DNA from: Leucocoprinus leucothites | Taxonomy: Eukaryota; Basidiomycota; Agaricomycetes; Agaricales; Agaricaceae | Reading direction: 5' to 3' | Length of the DNA stretch: 64,000 nucleotides | Assembly: GCA_013368445.1 (NCBI GenBank) | Contig: JAACJO010000035.1 | Location: forward strand, 62,001 to 126,000 | Part shown: positions 32,104 through 41,392 of the stretch, one piece after another | Position numbering within the stretch: the stretch's first letter is position 1 | How the letters are laid out: each line of letters opens with the position of its first letter | The notes under the pieces: generated by a model | Databases searched by the model: none | Seen by the model: the letters and a program-made list of their open reading frames with translations, nothing else | Told to the model about the DNA's origin: nothing | Translations under genes and position numbers: made by a program

Positions 32104-32283
32104 CACCTTGTTTAATAGTCTCTATTGAGTCTTTTCTATGTTACTGGACTAATCATGTATAGTCTCTGTCTTAAGTGGTCTTCGACTGCTTCGTGTACCC
32201 CAGCTTGCTGTAGTGTACCATCTGTTTGTAATATTTAGTTGAAAGCAGACTGCGATTGAGCACTGCTATATAAATTCATTGAA

Positions 32284-33653
32284 GCATTGCTGGACTCATA
32301 CCAATCCACCTCCATCTTCATAAATTAGCTATTCGTTCGTCATATCGAGTCTCTACTTTACCCTCTAATCATGCATTACGTTCTCTTCTATCTAAGGACT
32401 TTTCTCTTAACTCCTCCCCTCATCCCCAATCGCTTCGCCTTCTTACTCCGGCCAAAAAAGCTAAAGTCAAAGGCCCTCTTATTGATGTAGATAGTTCCCT
32501 TTCTCATCTTTCAGATTCATTTTCTCCATTCGCCCCTGAATCAAAACCCGGATCTCATCTTATGGACATCTTTCCTGATTCTATTCACTTTCACCCATGC
32601 AATCGCTCAGATAAACATGAAATGTATAAACACGTATCTTCTCTCAACTCCGTTTTTTCTTCTTCTTCCTCTGATCGTAATTGTATTTCAGTTGTTACTG
32701 ATGCTTCTGTTCCACTCGTAGGTTCCCTTCAGGCGGTTTCGGCGGCACATTTATATCGCGGCGGACGACAAGTGTCCCATGCAAAACAGGCTAGCAGCCA
32801 AGCGTCATCTACTGATGCCAAACTCTATTCCATTTGTATTGGCATCGCCAAGGCCATCTCTCTCCAGTGCAACCACATTATCCTCATCACCGACTGCCTC
32901 CCAGCAGCCAAGCTGGCAGTCGATCCCTCTATACACTCGAGTCAATCACATTCTATCCAAGTCTGCTGACTTCTATCCGACTGGCTCACGGCTAAACCCT
33001 CCCGATCTATCGACTTCTGGGATGTTCCTTCCAAATGGCGTTGGAAGCCCCATCTTAAAGTCCACAAAGACGTCACCTCCACACGCATACATGCCCCCCC
33101 TCGAGTAGGCGCCACTCTCGATTTCCTGTGACGCAAAATCACCAATGACTGCCAGAAGTCTTGGGAGTCAACTTTCTGGAAGAAGAAGTACCGTGGCAGT
33201 GGTTTTCTTCTCTCAAAGAAGAATCGCAAGTTTCTCACCCCTACCTACGTTAAGGGGGGCACCTGGCTTCCCTTAGCCAATGAATCGCCATCTTTATGTG
33301 CGCGTATGTCACGTGCCATCCTCAATCATGCTCCTATTGGAGCTTATTGCGAGAGGTTCTTCCCCCTCGAGCCCAAATCCTGTCGTTGTGGCCATCGCCT
33401 GGAAACACGACATCATATCCTGTGCTATTGTCCCCTATATCCTTTCCGCACTCAGTGGGTGCAATGCGCTTTTCCTCAGTATGAGTTCCTTGTCGAGTTC
33501 TTGAAAAAGAACCCGGCCACCTTTGCTTTTACCAATCACGACACACGTCCACCGCCGCCTCAAGCCCCTGTGCCTGCCGAACCAAATGAAGGTGAACTAT
33601 ACTCTTTCATCTCATCTCTTTTCTTTTCTCTTGAGTCTGATCTCTGTGTATGA
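32284..33653 (+). pseudogene. LINE-C ORF2, RNase H and C-terminal fragment
   Basis: Reads SIAGLIPIHLHLHKLAIRSS, KAKVKGPLIDVDSS, RNase H VVTDASV, STDAKLYSICIG (Glu of the motif changed to Lys) and IILITDCLPAAKLA, then the C-terminal CRCGHRLETRHHILCYC. TGA codons replace CGA at 32967-32969 and near 33128. Terminal TGA at 33651-33653. Confidence 0.87.
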
Positions 33654-33898
33654 CACCTCGTTCTATAGTCTCTTTCGAGTCTCATCTATGTTGCTGGACT
33701 AATCGTGTATAGTCTCTGTCTTAAGCGGTCTTCGACCGCTTCGTGTACCCCAGCTTGCTGTAGTGTACCATCTGTTTGTATTATTTAGTTGAAAAGCGGA
33801 CTGCGATCGAGCACTGCTATATAAATTCATTGATTTAAAATATATATATATATAAATTCATTGATTTAAAATATATATATATATAAATTCATTGATTT
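32284..33898 (+). mobile_element. LINE-C 3' fragment with expanded tail
   Basis: Begins AGCATTGCTGGACTC in the ORF2 linker, fused without tail or duplication to the TCATTGA end of LINE-C1. TTGA(A) is shared at the junction. Runs to a normal 3' terminus at 33830 and then an unusual repeated tail. Confidence 0.88.
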
Positions 33899-33903
33899 TT
33901 TTT
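33829..33903. repeat. Tandemly repeated LINE tail
   Basis: ATAAATTCATTGATTTAAAA plus (TA)n is repeated about 2.5 times (unit about 31 bp), ending in a T-run that meets the antisense LINE-D tail (AAATCAATGATTT). It looks like reiterated copying of the 3' terminus during priming, or slippage. Confidence 0.7.
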
Positions 33904-34800
33904 TTTAAATCAATGATTTATTATGTGGTACCTAGTTGCAGTCCGCGCTCACCAACATAATACAGGGCCTAAGTACCACTACCCAAGCCAAACACTACAG
34001 AGATGAGAATAGATAAGGTCCTATCCAAATATAGTACACTACTCGATGGCAAAGAAATGTGGCATAGTAACAAAGAAATGAAACTAAAGTCCAACTCACA
34101 GACCTCTAATATTAAGCTTACATGCATGTGTGGCCCTAGCAACATACCGACAGGGTTGGAAGATGCATTGAGGCAGGTACACAACCTACTACTGGAGCCT
34201 CCTATTGTCCTCCTTGTGATGGCTAAGCCAATCACAGTCAAACTGGTGGCGCCAGAATGGGTACTTTCAATCATCAGCTGCATGGTTACCCTTGCAGTTG
34301 ATACATAAGATATGGGGACAGGGCTCCCTGGCAGGTGTGGGCAGGATAGGGGGATTTACCTTTGGGCTCCCCTTACAGCACAATGATGTGGAGCAATGAT
34401 TCTCACTACAGTGAGGACTACCATACTGGGAACATCTGAGTGCGCAGTTGCAGCAGGTGGGGGTAGAGTGACCAAAGCGCCAGCAGCGCTGGCACTGGGG
34501 AACACCAGGGTGAGCATGGGCAGGCTTGATGACAGCCTGCATACTGTTGAAGTTGAGGTACTTGTTGAGGAGCTTCTTGGCACCAGCTCCTGACTGAGAG
34601 TCCCATAGGTCAAACCAGACGGTGGCGGTGTTGGCCTTGGGGAGTTGTGCATAATGCACACAGATGAAACATCAGCGAAAGTGTCCTTAAATGGAGACAA
34701 ACGCATACAATCAGTGATCTGAACTAGCATAATATGGACACTGTTCAGGTGGAAGGGGATGTCGGGGATCTTGAGATAAGACCTTGACCTGGGGTGGCGC
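33904..34800 (-). mobile_element. LINE-D 3' part
   Basis: Antisense LINE-D from its terminus (TAATAAATCATTGATTT in sense) through about 290 bases of 3' UTR into ORF1. Cut at 34800 by the Copia-1 3' LTR, with GCGCC as target sequence. Confidence 0.87.
34189..34800 (-). pseudogene. LINE-D ORF1, C-terminal part
   Basis: RRM-like end (NTATVWFDLWDSQSGAGAKK) and zinc knuckles CQRCWRFGHSTPTC, CSQYGSPHCSENHC (second Cys to Tyr) and CINCKGNHAADD. Family stop TAG at 34189-34191. The frame changes near 34660, between the zinc-knuckle part and the upstream segment around ITDCMRLSPFKDTFADVSS. CpG-poor throughout. Confidence 0.82.
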
Positions 34801-35102
34801 TGTTAGAAGGTGACGCACAGGGGACATGTAGGAGGTCCTAGAAACCAGAGAAATCACCCAGGGAGCTCACAACTCACACAGGAATCTGTGGACAACTGTA
34901 AATGACTATATTAACAAGATAGAGACTTGTACTCACCTATGGACAACTGTAAATGACTGAGAGTCAAGAAAGTGTCCACAGGAGAGTTGAACATGCAGTT
35001 AGGTGATCTACAACTGACTAAGCAACCTCTGCATCAGCTCTAACTTCACACATCAACAAATCAATCACAAATACTTGTAGACTGTCCAGAGCACATCTGA
35101 CA
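34801..35102 (-). repeat. Copia-1 3' LTR (L6)
   Basis: 302 bp. This copy is attached to copia pol and a purine tract, which identifies the dispersed 302-bp repeats of the window as Copia-1 LTRs. Outer flank GCGCC (plus-strand GGCGC at 34796-34800). Confidence 0.93.
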
Positions 35103-35113
35103 CACCCCCTTGA
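35103..35113 (-). other. Copia-1 polypurine tract
   Basis: Sense strand CAAGGGGGTG directly before TGTCAG of the 3' LTR. Confidence 0.75.
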
Positions 35114-35150
35114 TCTGACAAGTCCACAAGTTGTCGGAAACACCAAAATC

Positions 35151-35165
35151 GACACCTACACCCTC
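35151..35165 (+). repeat. Target-site duplication of LINE-D fragment (partner 35586-35600)
   Basis: GACACCTACACCCTC, 15 bp, identical in both copies. Confidence 0.95.
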
Positions 35166-35585
35166 TTTTTTTTATTTTTATTATTTTTTTAATCAATGAT
35201 TTATTATGCAGTGCCCGGTCGCAGTCCGTGCTCGCCATCATAATACAGGGCCTAAGTACCACTACCTAAACCAAATACTACAAAGACAAGAATAGATAAA
35301 GTCCTGTCCGAATATAATACACTACTTGACGGCAAAGAGACATGGCATAGTAACAAAGAAAAGAAACTAAAGTCCAACTCGCAGACCTCTAACAGTAAGC
35401 TTACATACACATGTGGCCCTAGCAACGTACTGACGGGGTTGGAAGATGTGTTGAAGCAGGTACACGACCTACTACCGGGGCCTCCTATTGTCCTCCTTAT
35501 GATGGCTGAGCCAATCACAGTCGAACCAGTGGCACCAGAACGGACACTTTCGATCATCAGCTGCATGGTCGCCCTTGCAGTTGAT
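35166..35585 (-). mobile_element. LINE-D, short 5'-truncated insertion in Copia-1
   Basis: 420 bp antisense: an A/T-rich tail (35166-35191), the 3' terminus, the 3' UTR and the last about 45 codons of ORF1 (zinc knuckle remnant with ADD then KCPFW-like codons). Perfect 15-bp target duplication. Confidence 0.93.
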
Positions 35586-35937
35586 GACACCTACACCCTC
35601 TAGCAAGTCAATCCTAGCATGGGAACTGCAAACTCCACCATCTTGGGCTGAACAGCCTTGGTAAACAAGTCTGCCATATTCTGGCTAGTGGGGGTGTACT
35701 CTGGAGCAATGAAAGCAGACTATACAGCATCCTGGAGCCAGTAGAACCATAGATCCAGGTGCTTCATGCGACCATGATGCTCAGGATTCTTGGAAACATC
35801 AATCCCAGACTTGTTGTCAATCAGGAGAGTGGAGGCATAGGAAGGGGAATAGCCAAACTCCATCAGAATGTTCCTCATCCACATGATCTCCTTGCCAGCC
35901 TCAACTGCAGCCACATACTCAGCCTCTGTAGAAGAGA

Positions 35938-35951
35938 GAGTAACAAAAGGC
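35938..35951 (+). repeat. Target-site duplication of LINE-A (partner 38240-38253)
   Basis: GAGTAACAAAAGGC on both sides, 14 bp identical. Confidence 0.95.
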
Positions 35952-38239
35952 CATCCCTCCTTGACCTCTTACCACCACCATCGAAAGTTGGTGTTTGATT
36001 AGATGTCTAGTTACACATCGTATTCCACCTATTCTACATGGGTAAACGAAAGTCTAAAGCCAAACAGGCTATACGCCAATCAACCGAGTCCGCCAACGCC
36101 TCCAATGACGAGCTCAACATCGCCAAGATGTCTGAGGATGAACATCTCAACCCATACGACGACCCGCGCAACGTCTGTGGCTTCTCTGGACCTCGGTCCA
36201 TTCCCCCCGAGGCTGACCTTGAGTCGCCTCCTTGCCCAGTGCCTGGTGACGTTCCGTCCCTCGCACCTACTACTCAACCTCCGGTGGCTTTGAGCCCCGC
36301 AGGCCCCTCCACTGCTGCCTCCAGTGGCTCTATCGCACCCCGGGCTGGCCCCTTTGCTCCCTCTTCCATCGGACCTGACTTGGAGGAGGAGGCCCTGGCC
36401 GCCTACGAAGGTCTTCGTCGGTTTGGAAGATGGTTCTCAAATCTTGATCCCGCTGCTGTCATGACCGACACGGCCTGTCGCTCGTTCGCTCTCTACCTCG
36501 TGGGGAGCCTATGGGAATTCAGGAAGAGAGGCTGGGACAATACCCCACTCTCCTTGGTTCTACAGAAGCAGGGGTGGCCCACGGTCGACTCCTTTCTTCG
36601 CTCTGGGGGCTCTTCAACCGGCCCTAATCAACCACATGGCGACCATGAGTTGTCCCGCGGATCTGCTGACAAAGCAGGTCCATGTGACATTAGTATGGGT
36701 GAACCCGAAGCACCCAAACAAATGCCCCCGGATCGTCGGCCTGCCCCAGCCTGTCCCACTCTACCGCCCAAGCAAGCGCCTGTTAAAGCGCGCACTAGTG
36801 GCCCTCCCCAAGCTAGGGTTAGGTCTGATGGCCAAGCCCAGCGAGCGCCCACCAAAGCACCCCCTCCTCCCACCTCGGTCAAGAAGTCCTTCGCCAAAGT
36901 GACCCGCCCCGCCAGGGTTGCGTCACTGATCAAGCTGGCGCAGTCCCACCCCGATCTCGACCCTGATCGCATCACCGCTATGCATCAGGCCGCCCAAGCC
37001 GCCGCTCCCGCCACCCGGAAGCCACGCATGACAACCGCGGGCCCTACCTGCCGCCAACTTTTCCTTGACTTCATCGGCAGTACCAATGAGGTCACCTACC
37101 TCCATCACAAGGCCATGCACCTTCTCAACGACTCCCTCTCCCGCGCCAAGTCGATCTTGCATGTGGAGAACATCACCAAGGCATACAGCACTATCGTGCT
37201 GCACACCTCCTCCATTCCCTCTGACGCCGACTGTGACGTCATTGAGTCCTCCATCCCCTCTGTCTTCACTGCTCCTTTTGCGATCAAGATGCGCTGCCCC
37301 AGGTCGAGGTCCTACCTCAAGGTCCTCGACGTCCCCTACTTTGTGAATGGTGTCTGCATCATGCCAAATCACGTGACTGACCGCATGCGATTGTCCGCCT
37401 TCAAGGACATTTTCGCAGATGTTTCCTCCATGCGCATTATGCGCAACTCCACCAGAGCCGACACCGCCACTGTTTGGTTCGACCTCTGGGACTCTCAATC
37501 AGGAGCGAGCACCAAGAAGCTCCTGGGCAAGTACCTTCACTTTGAGGGTGTTCAGTCCGTCATCCGGGCTGTGCGCACTCACCCAGGCAGTCCACAGTGT
37601 CAGTGTTGCTGGCGCTGGGGGCACTCTACCTCATCGTGCCGCACCCGTGCATTGCGATGTGCCACCTGCGGCAGTCCTCATCGTACTGAGAACCACTGCT
37701 CCCACTCGAGCTGTTGTAAGGGGAGTCCAAAGGCAAATCCCCCTATCCCGCCCACTGCCACTGAGGATCCCTGTCCTCATATCAAGTGCGTCAACTGCAC
37801 CAAGTCACATGCAGCTGATGATCGCAAATGCCCATTCTGGTGACACCGGTTTGACCAGCTTTGGCTTGAAAACCATCGCCGTGATGCCGCCTGGTCGTGT
37901 CTGTAGGGTTCTCTTCCCTGCAGGTTGCATTGTCCACCCCCGCGCCTTGCGTGGTGGGCCTGGATGTCCATGCCATGCATTTCCATCCACCGGTAAAACA
38001 GAACAGCCCGACTTGTATTGTAGTATGCTTTCATTTCGAACTATGTACCACTGCGTGAAGATGTCATTTGTACTAGGCGGACTTCGGACTTGTATTTATA
38101 CCTAGCTATGTAGATGTGTGGTTGGTAGCAGTACTTTCTGCATGTTGTAGTAGTTGGGCGCGGACTGCTATCGCGCACCACGTTATAAATTGGCAACCCC
38201 TCTGGGGTTGCACTTGATTTAAAAAAAAAAAAAAAAAAA
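35952..38239 (+). mobile_element. LINE-A, complete ORF1-only LINE (2,288 bp)
   Basis: Reference copy of the ORF1-only class: CATCCCTCCTTGACC 5' end directly after the duplication, an 86-bp leader, ORF1 (36038-37905), a 3' UTR of 313 bases without a gene, the terminus GGACTGCTATCGCGCACC ... GTTATAAATTGGCAACCCC, and an A-tail (38219-38239). Perfect 14-bp target duplication. There is no room for an ORF2 and no remnant of one. Confidence 0.96.
36038..37905 (+). pseudogene. LINE-A ORF1 (A2 type), one late stop
   Basis: 622 codons. MGKRKSKAKQAIRQSTESAN, SEDEHLNPYDDPRNVCGFSG, then a middle module different from the A1 copies: EEALAAYEGLRRFGRWFSNL ... DTACRSFALYLVGSLWEFRK ... KQGWPTVDSFL. From QMPPDRRPAPACPTLPPKQA onward it is close to A1. 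RRM-like RSRSYLKVLDVPYFV and FDLWDSQSGASTKK. Zinc knuckles CQCCWRWGHSTSSC, CATCGSPHRTENHC and CVNCTKSHAADDRKC. A TGA (37841-37843) interrupts after KCPFW, about 20 codons before the normal stop. Loss of only the tail may still leave an RNA-binding protein. Confidence 0.92.
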
Positions 38240-39804
38240 GAGTAACAAAAGGCTGATGCTTGGAGGACCATCCCACAGCTCCACCACACACCAGAGTCAC
38301 ATATCCACCTGTAGAGCGACCGGTTTGCTTACAACCACCATGGGAAGCATCTGTGTAGGTCAGAAAGAGCTCCTCAGCTTCACAGCCCTTGTAAACAAGC
38401 TTGTAATCGCTTGTGCCCTTCAGATAGCGCAGGAGATGCTTCACAGCAGCCCAGTGCTCAGGATGAGGGTTGTGGTTGAATCTCCCAAGGTAGGAGACTG
38501 CATAAGCAATATCTGGGCAAGTCATGGTGGCTAGATACTGCAGGGAGCCTACAGCAGAGAGGTAGGGAATGGTTTGCATTTCCTCTTGCTGGGAAGGAGT
38601 GGGAACAAGTGTGGAGAGTTCTGTACCAGGAGAGAGCGGAGTCTTCACAGAATTGCAGTCAGACATGTTGAATCTGTTCAGGAGCTCCTGGACATAGTGG
38701 GACTGGGAAAGCAAAATAGTGTGGGCTTCAAGGTCCTGCTTGACCTGGATAGAGAGGAGGAAGGTAGTGGCTCCCAAATTGTGCAATTTGAAGTGTTTCT
38801 GCAGCTCCAGCACTGTGGCATCCATGGCAGCATCATTCTTCAAAACAAGGGTGATATCATCAATGAAAACAGGCACTATGATCTTGACTTCACCCTTGGA
38901 GTAGATGTAGATGGAACTGTCACTCTGGAGTTGTTTAAAGCCCAGGGAATCAAGCACAGTGTATAGCTTCTTGTTCCACTGCCTAGCTGACTGTTTGAGG
39001 CCATAGAGTGACTTGTGCAGCTTGCAAATGACGTTTGGGTCTCCCTGGTGATATCCTTCAGGCTGCCTCATGTAGATGTCCTCATTCAGCTCTCCATAGG
39101 TGAAAGTAGAGGAGATATCCACAGATTGCATTTTGAAGCCTTCCTTGGCTGCCAAAGCTATAATACGGTGCAGGGATGCAGGATGAAATGTAGGGGCAAA
39201 AACCTTGGTGTAGTCATAGCCAGGACACTGGAAATAGCCCTTTGCAACAAGCCTAGAGCAATAGCGCTCAATAGACTGGTCTGGGTTGAGTTTCAACTTG
39301 AAAACCCAGCCAGACTCGATGATTTTGGCCCCAGGAGGTAGCTCAACAAGCTCCCAGGTCCCATTTGCAATGAGAGTCGAAATTTCAGTGTTGCAGGCTT
39401 CTCTCCACTTGTCAGCATCCGGGGCCTTCATAGCGACCTTGTAGTTGCAAGGATCAGGCCCAGAAACACTTCCAGCAAACTCTACAACCTCATAGTCAGC
39501 ATCAACATAGTTTCCTTGCTCCTGGTCCTTTGGAGGGAGGAGCAGAGGTTTCCCCAGTAGCCAGTAGGCTGTCCTGGGTGCTGGAGGTTGTGTGGAGCGT
39601 TGCTGAGGCTGTGGGGGCTGTGCAAGTGGTGTAGGAACCTGAGGAGGTGTTCTGGGAGGTGCTGGACCAATAGGAGTGGCATAGGAGATGTCAGAATCAT
39701 CAGAGTCTGATGGGGAGTCACCAGATCAAAGAGGAACACTAGGACCAGCCTTGGGAGTCTCTGGAGCATCAGAGGGCTCTACAGATGGACTGGGATGCAG
39801 GGAT

Positions 39805-40106
39805 TGTCAGATGTGCTCTGGACAGTCTACAAGTATTTGTGATTGATTTGTTGATGTATGAAGTTAGAGTTGATGCAGAGGTTGCTTAGTCAGTTGTATA
39901 TCACCTGACTGCATGTTCAACTCTCCTGTGGACGCTTTCTTGACTCTCAGTCATTTACAGTTGTCCACAGGTGAGTACAAGTCTCTATCTTGTTAATACA
40001 GTCATTTACAGTTGTCCACAGATTCCTGTGTGAGTTGTGAGCTCCCTGGGCGATTTCTCTGGTTTCTAGGACCTCCCACACATCCCCTGTGCATCACCTT
40101 CTAACA
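39805..40106 (+). mobile_element. Copia-1 LTR (L7), opposite to the adjacent Copia-1
   Basis: 302 bp TGTCAG...TAACA. Left flank GGGAT (Copia-1 internal sequence), right flank CACTC (LINE-C). No target duplication. It is joined at its 5' end to the truncated Copia-1 pol running the other way. Confidence 0.92.
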
Positions 40107-40647
40107 CACTCTTGACTTCTTGCGACGCAAAATCACCAATGACTGCCAGAAATCCTGGGAGTCCACTTTCTGGAAGAAGAAGTACCGTGGCAGTGGTTTC
40201 CTTCTTTCAAAAAAGAATCACAAATTCCTCATCCCCACTTACATCAAAGGGGGCACCTGGCTTCCATTAGCCAATGAATCGCCATCACTATGTGCATGTA
40301 TGACTCGTGCCATCCTCAATCACGCTTCTATTGGAACTTATCGCGAGAGGTTTTTTCCCCTCGAACCCAAATCATGTCGTTGTGGCCATCGCCTGGAATC
40401 ATGACATCATATCTTGTGTTATTGCCCCCTCTATCCTGTTCACACTCAGTGGGTGCAATGTGCTTTCCCTCAATATGAGTTCCTCGTTGAGTTCTTAAAA
40501 AAGAACCCAGCTGCTTTTGCCTTCACCAATCATGACACGCATTCACTGCCACCTCAAGCTCCTGTGCCCGCCGAACCAAATGAAGGTGAACTATATTCTT
40601 TCATCTTATCTCTTTTCTTTTCCTTTGAGTCCAATCTCTGTATATAA
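40107..40647 (+). pseudogene. LINE-C ORF2, C-terminal fragment
   Basis: TLDFLRRKITNDCQKSWEST ... FLLSKKNHKFLIPTYIKGGT, then CRCGHRLES followed by TGA (40402-40404, CGA in sisters) and HHILCYCPLY. Ends in TAA at 40645-40647. It contains the post-RNase H region and C-terminal Cys/His motif only. Confidence 0.85.
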
Positions 40648-40854
40648 CACCTTATTCCATAGTCTCTCTCGAGTCTTTTCTATTTCACTGGACTAATCAT
40701 ATATAGTCTTTGTCTTAAGTGGTCTTCGACCACTTTGTGTACCCCAGCTTGCTGTAGTGTACCGTCTATTCGTAATATTTAGTTGAAAGCGGACTGCAAT
40801 CGAGCACCGCTATATAAATTCATTGATTTTTTTAAAAAAAAAAAAAAAAAAAAA
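40107..40854 (+). mobile_element. LINE-C 3' fragment
   Basis: Starts at CACTCTTGACTTCTTGCG directly after L7. ORF2 end, 3' UTR, terminus, T-run then long A-run ending 40854, followed by G. Confidence 0.88.
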
Positions 40855-41392
40855 GTGTCCCATGCAAAGCAGGCAAGCAGTTGGGCATCTTCCACAGATG
40901 CTGAATTATACTCCATTTGCATTGGCATTGCCAAGGCCATTTCCCTCCAGTGGGATCACATCATCCTCATCACCAACTGTCTTCCAGCAGCCAAGCTGGT
41001 GGTTGATCCCTCTATCCACTTGAGCCAATCACACTCTATCCAAGTCTGCTGACTTCTATCCGACTGGCTTGTGGCCAAACCTTCTCACTCCATTGACTTC
41101 TGGGACATCCCTTCCAAGTGGCACTGGAAGCCCCACCTCAAAGTCCACAATGACATTACTACCACATGCATACATCCCCCTCCTCATACGGGTGCCACTC
41201 TTGACTTCTTGCGACGCAAAGCCACCAATGACTGTCAGAAATCCTGGGAGTCCACATTCTGGAAGAAGTACCGTGGCAACTGTTTCCTTCTCTCAAAAAA
41301 GAACCGCAAGTTCCTTATTCCTACTTACATCAAAGGAGGTACCTGGATTCCCCTAGCCAACGAGTCCACATCATTATGTGTGCTGAAGAGTT
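40855..41392 (+). pseudogene. LINE-C ORF2, RNase H fragment
   Basis: 538 bp: VSHAKQASSWASSTDAELYS, IILITNCLPAAKLVVDPS (catalytic Asp changed to Asn), a TGA at 41050-41052, SIDFWDIPSKWHWKPHLKVH, and a three-base deletion in WKK-KYRG. Bounded on the left by the A-tail of the previous copy and on the right by a head-to-head junction with an antisense LINE-C at 41393. No tail of its own. Confidence 0.84.

Larger units (their letters stand above)
18718..32283 (+). mobile_element. LINE-C1, full-length autonomous LINE, interrupted by 24249-30854
   Basis: Own sequence is 18718-24248 plus 30855-32283, about 6.9 kb. It begins CCCTCCCTTTCCCTC, then a leader of about 78 bp, ORF1, ORF2 and 180 bases of 3' UTR (32104-32283). 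An antisense LINE-C2 inserted between with a 14-bp duplication (CTTAATGCTCCCCC at 24234, CTTAATGTTCCCCC at 30855). The 3' end is intact to TATAAATTCATTGA but lacks an A-tail where it meets 32284. Confidence 0.9.
34801..39804 (-). mobile_element. Copia-1, 5'-truncated Ty1/copia element with 3' LTR
   Basis: Sense strand is minus: the pol 3' two fifths (39804-38254 and 35937-35600), a 3' non-coding stretch, a polypurine tract and the 3' LTR (35102-34801). Interrupted by LINE-A (35952-38239) and a LINE-D fragment (35166-35585). Gag, protease and integrase are absent. At the truncated end it abuts an LTR in the opposite orientation (39805-40106), so there is no proper 5' LTR. Confidence 0.9.
35600..39804 (-). 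pseudogene. pol: Copia-1 pol: RT and RNase H (interrupted)
   Basis: Frame from 39804 to 38254, then 35937 to 35600. Acidic/Pro-rich integrase tail (DSPSDSDDSDISYATP), then RVT_2: NYKVAMKAPDADKWREACN, SGWVFKLKLNPDQSIERYCS, motif A variant QSVDISSTFTYGELNEDIYM, KSLYGLKQSARQWNKKL, catalytic FIDDITLV (copia YVDD position). Then GSLQYLATMTCPDIAYAVSY and RNase H YTDASHGGCKQTGRS, with STEAEYVAAVEAGKEIMWMR on the far side of LINE-A. It ends with NMADLFTKAVQPKMVEF, the copia ADIFTK-type terminus. Stops at 39726-39728 (TGA) and 35720-35722 (TAG). LINE-A splits the RNase H. Confidence 0.9.

Noticed and set aside
33840..33898. TA-rich stretch as an origin or promoter
   Set aside because: It is part of the reiterated LINE-C tail.
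38254..39431. Copia RT as a host reverse-transcriptase-like gene
   Set aside because: It continues into RNase H with a copia terminus and the Copia-1 LTR and contains stops.
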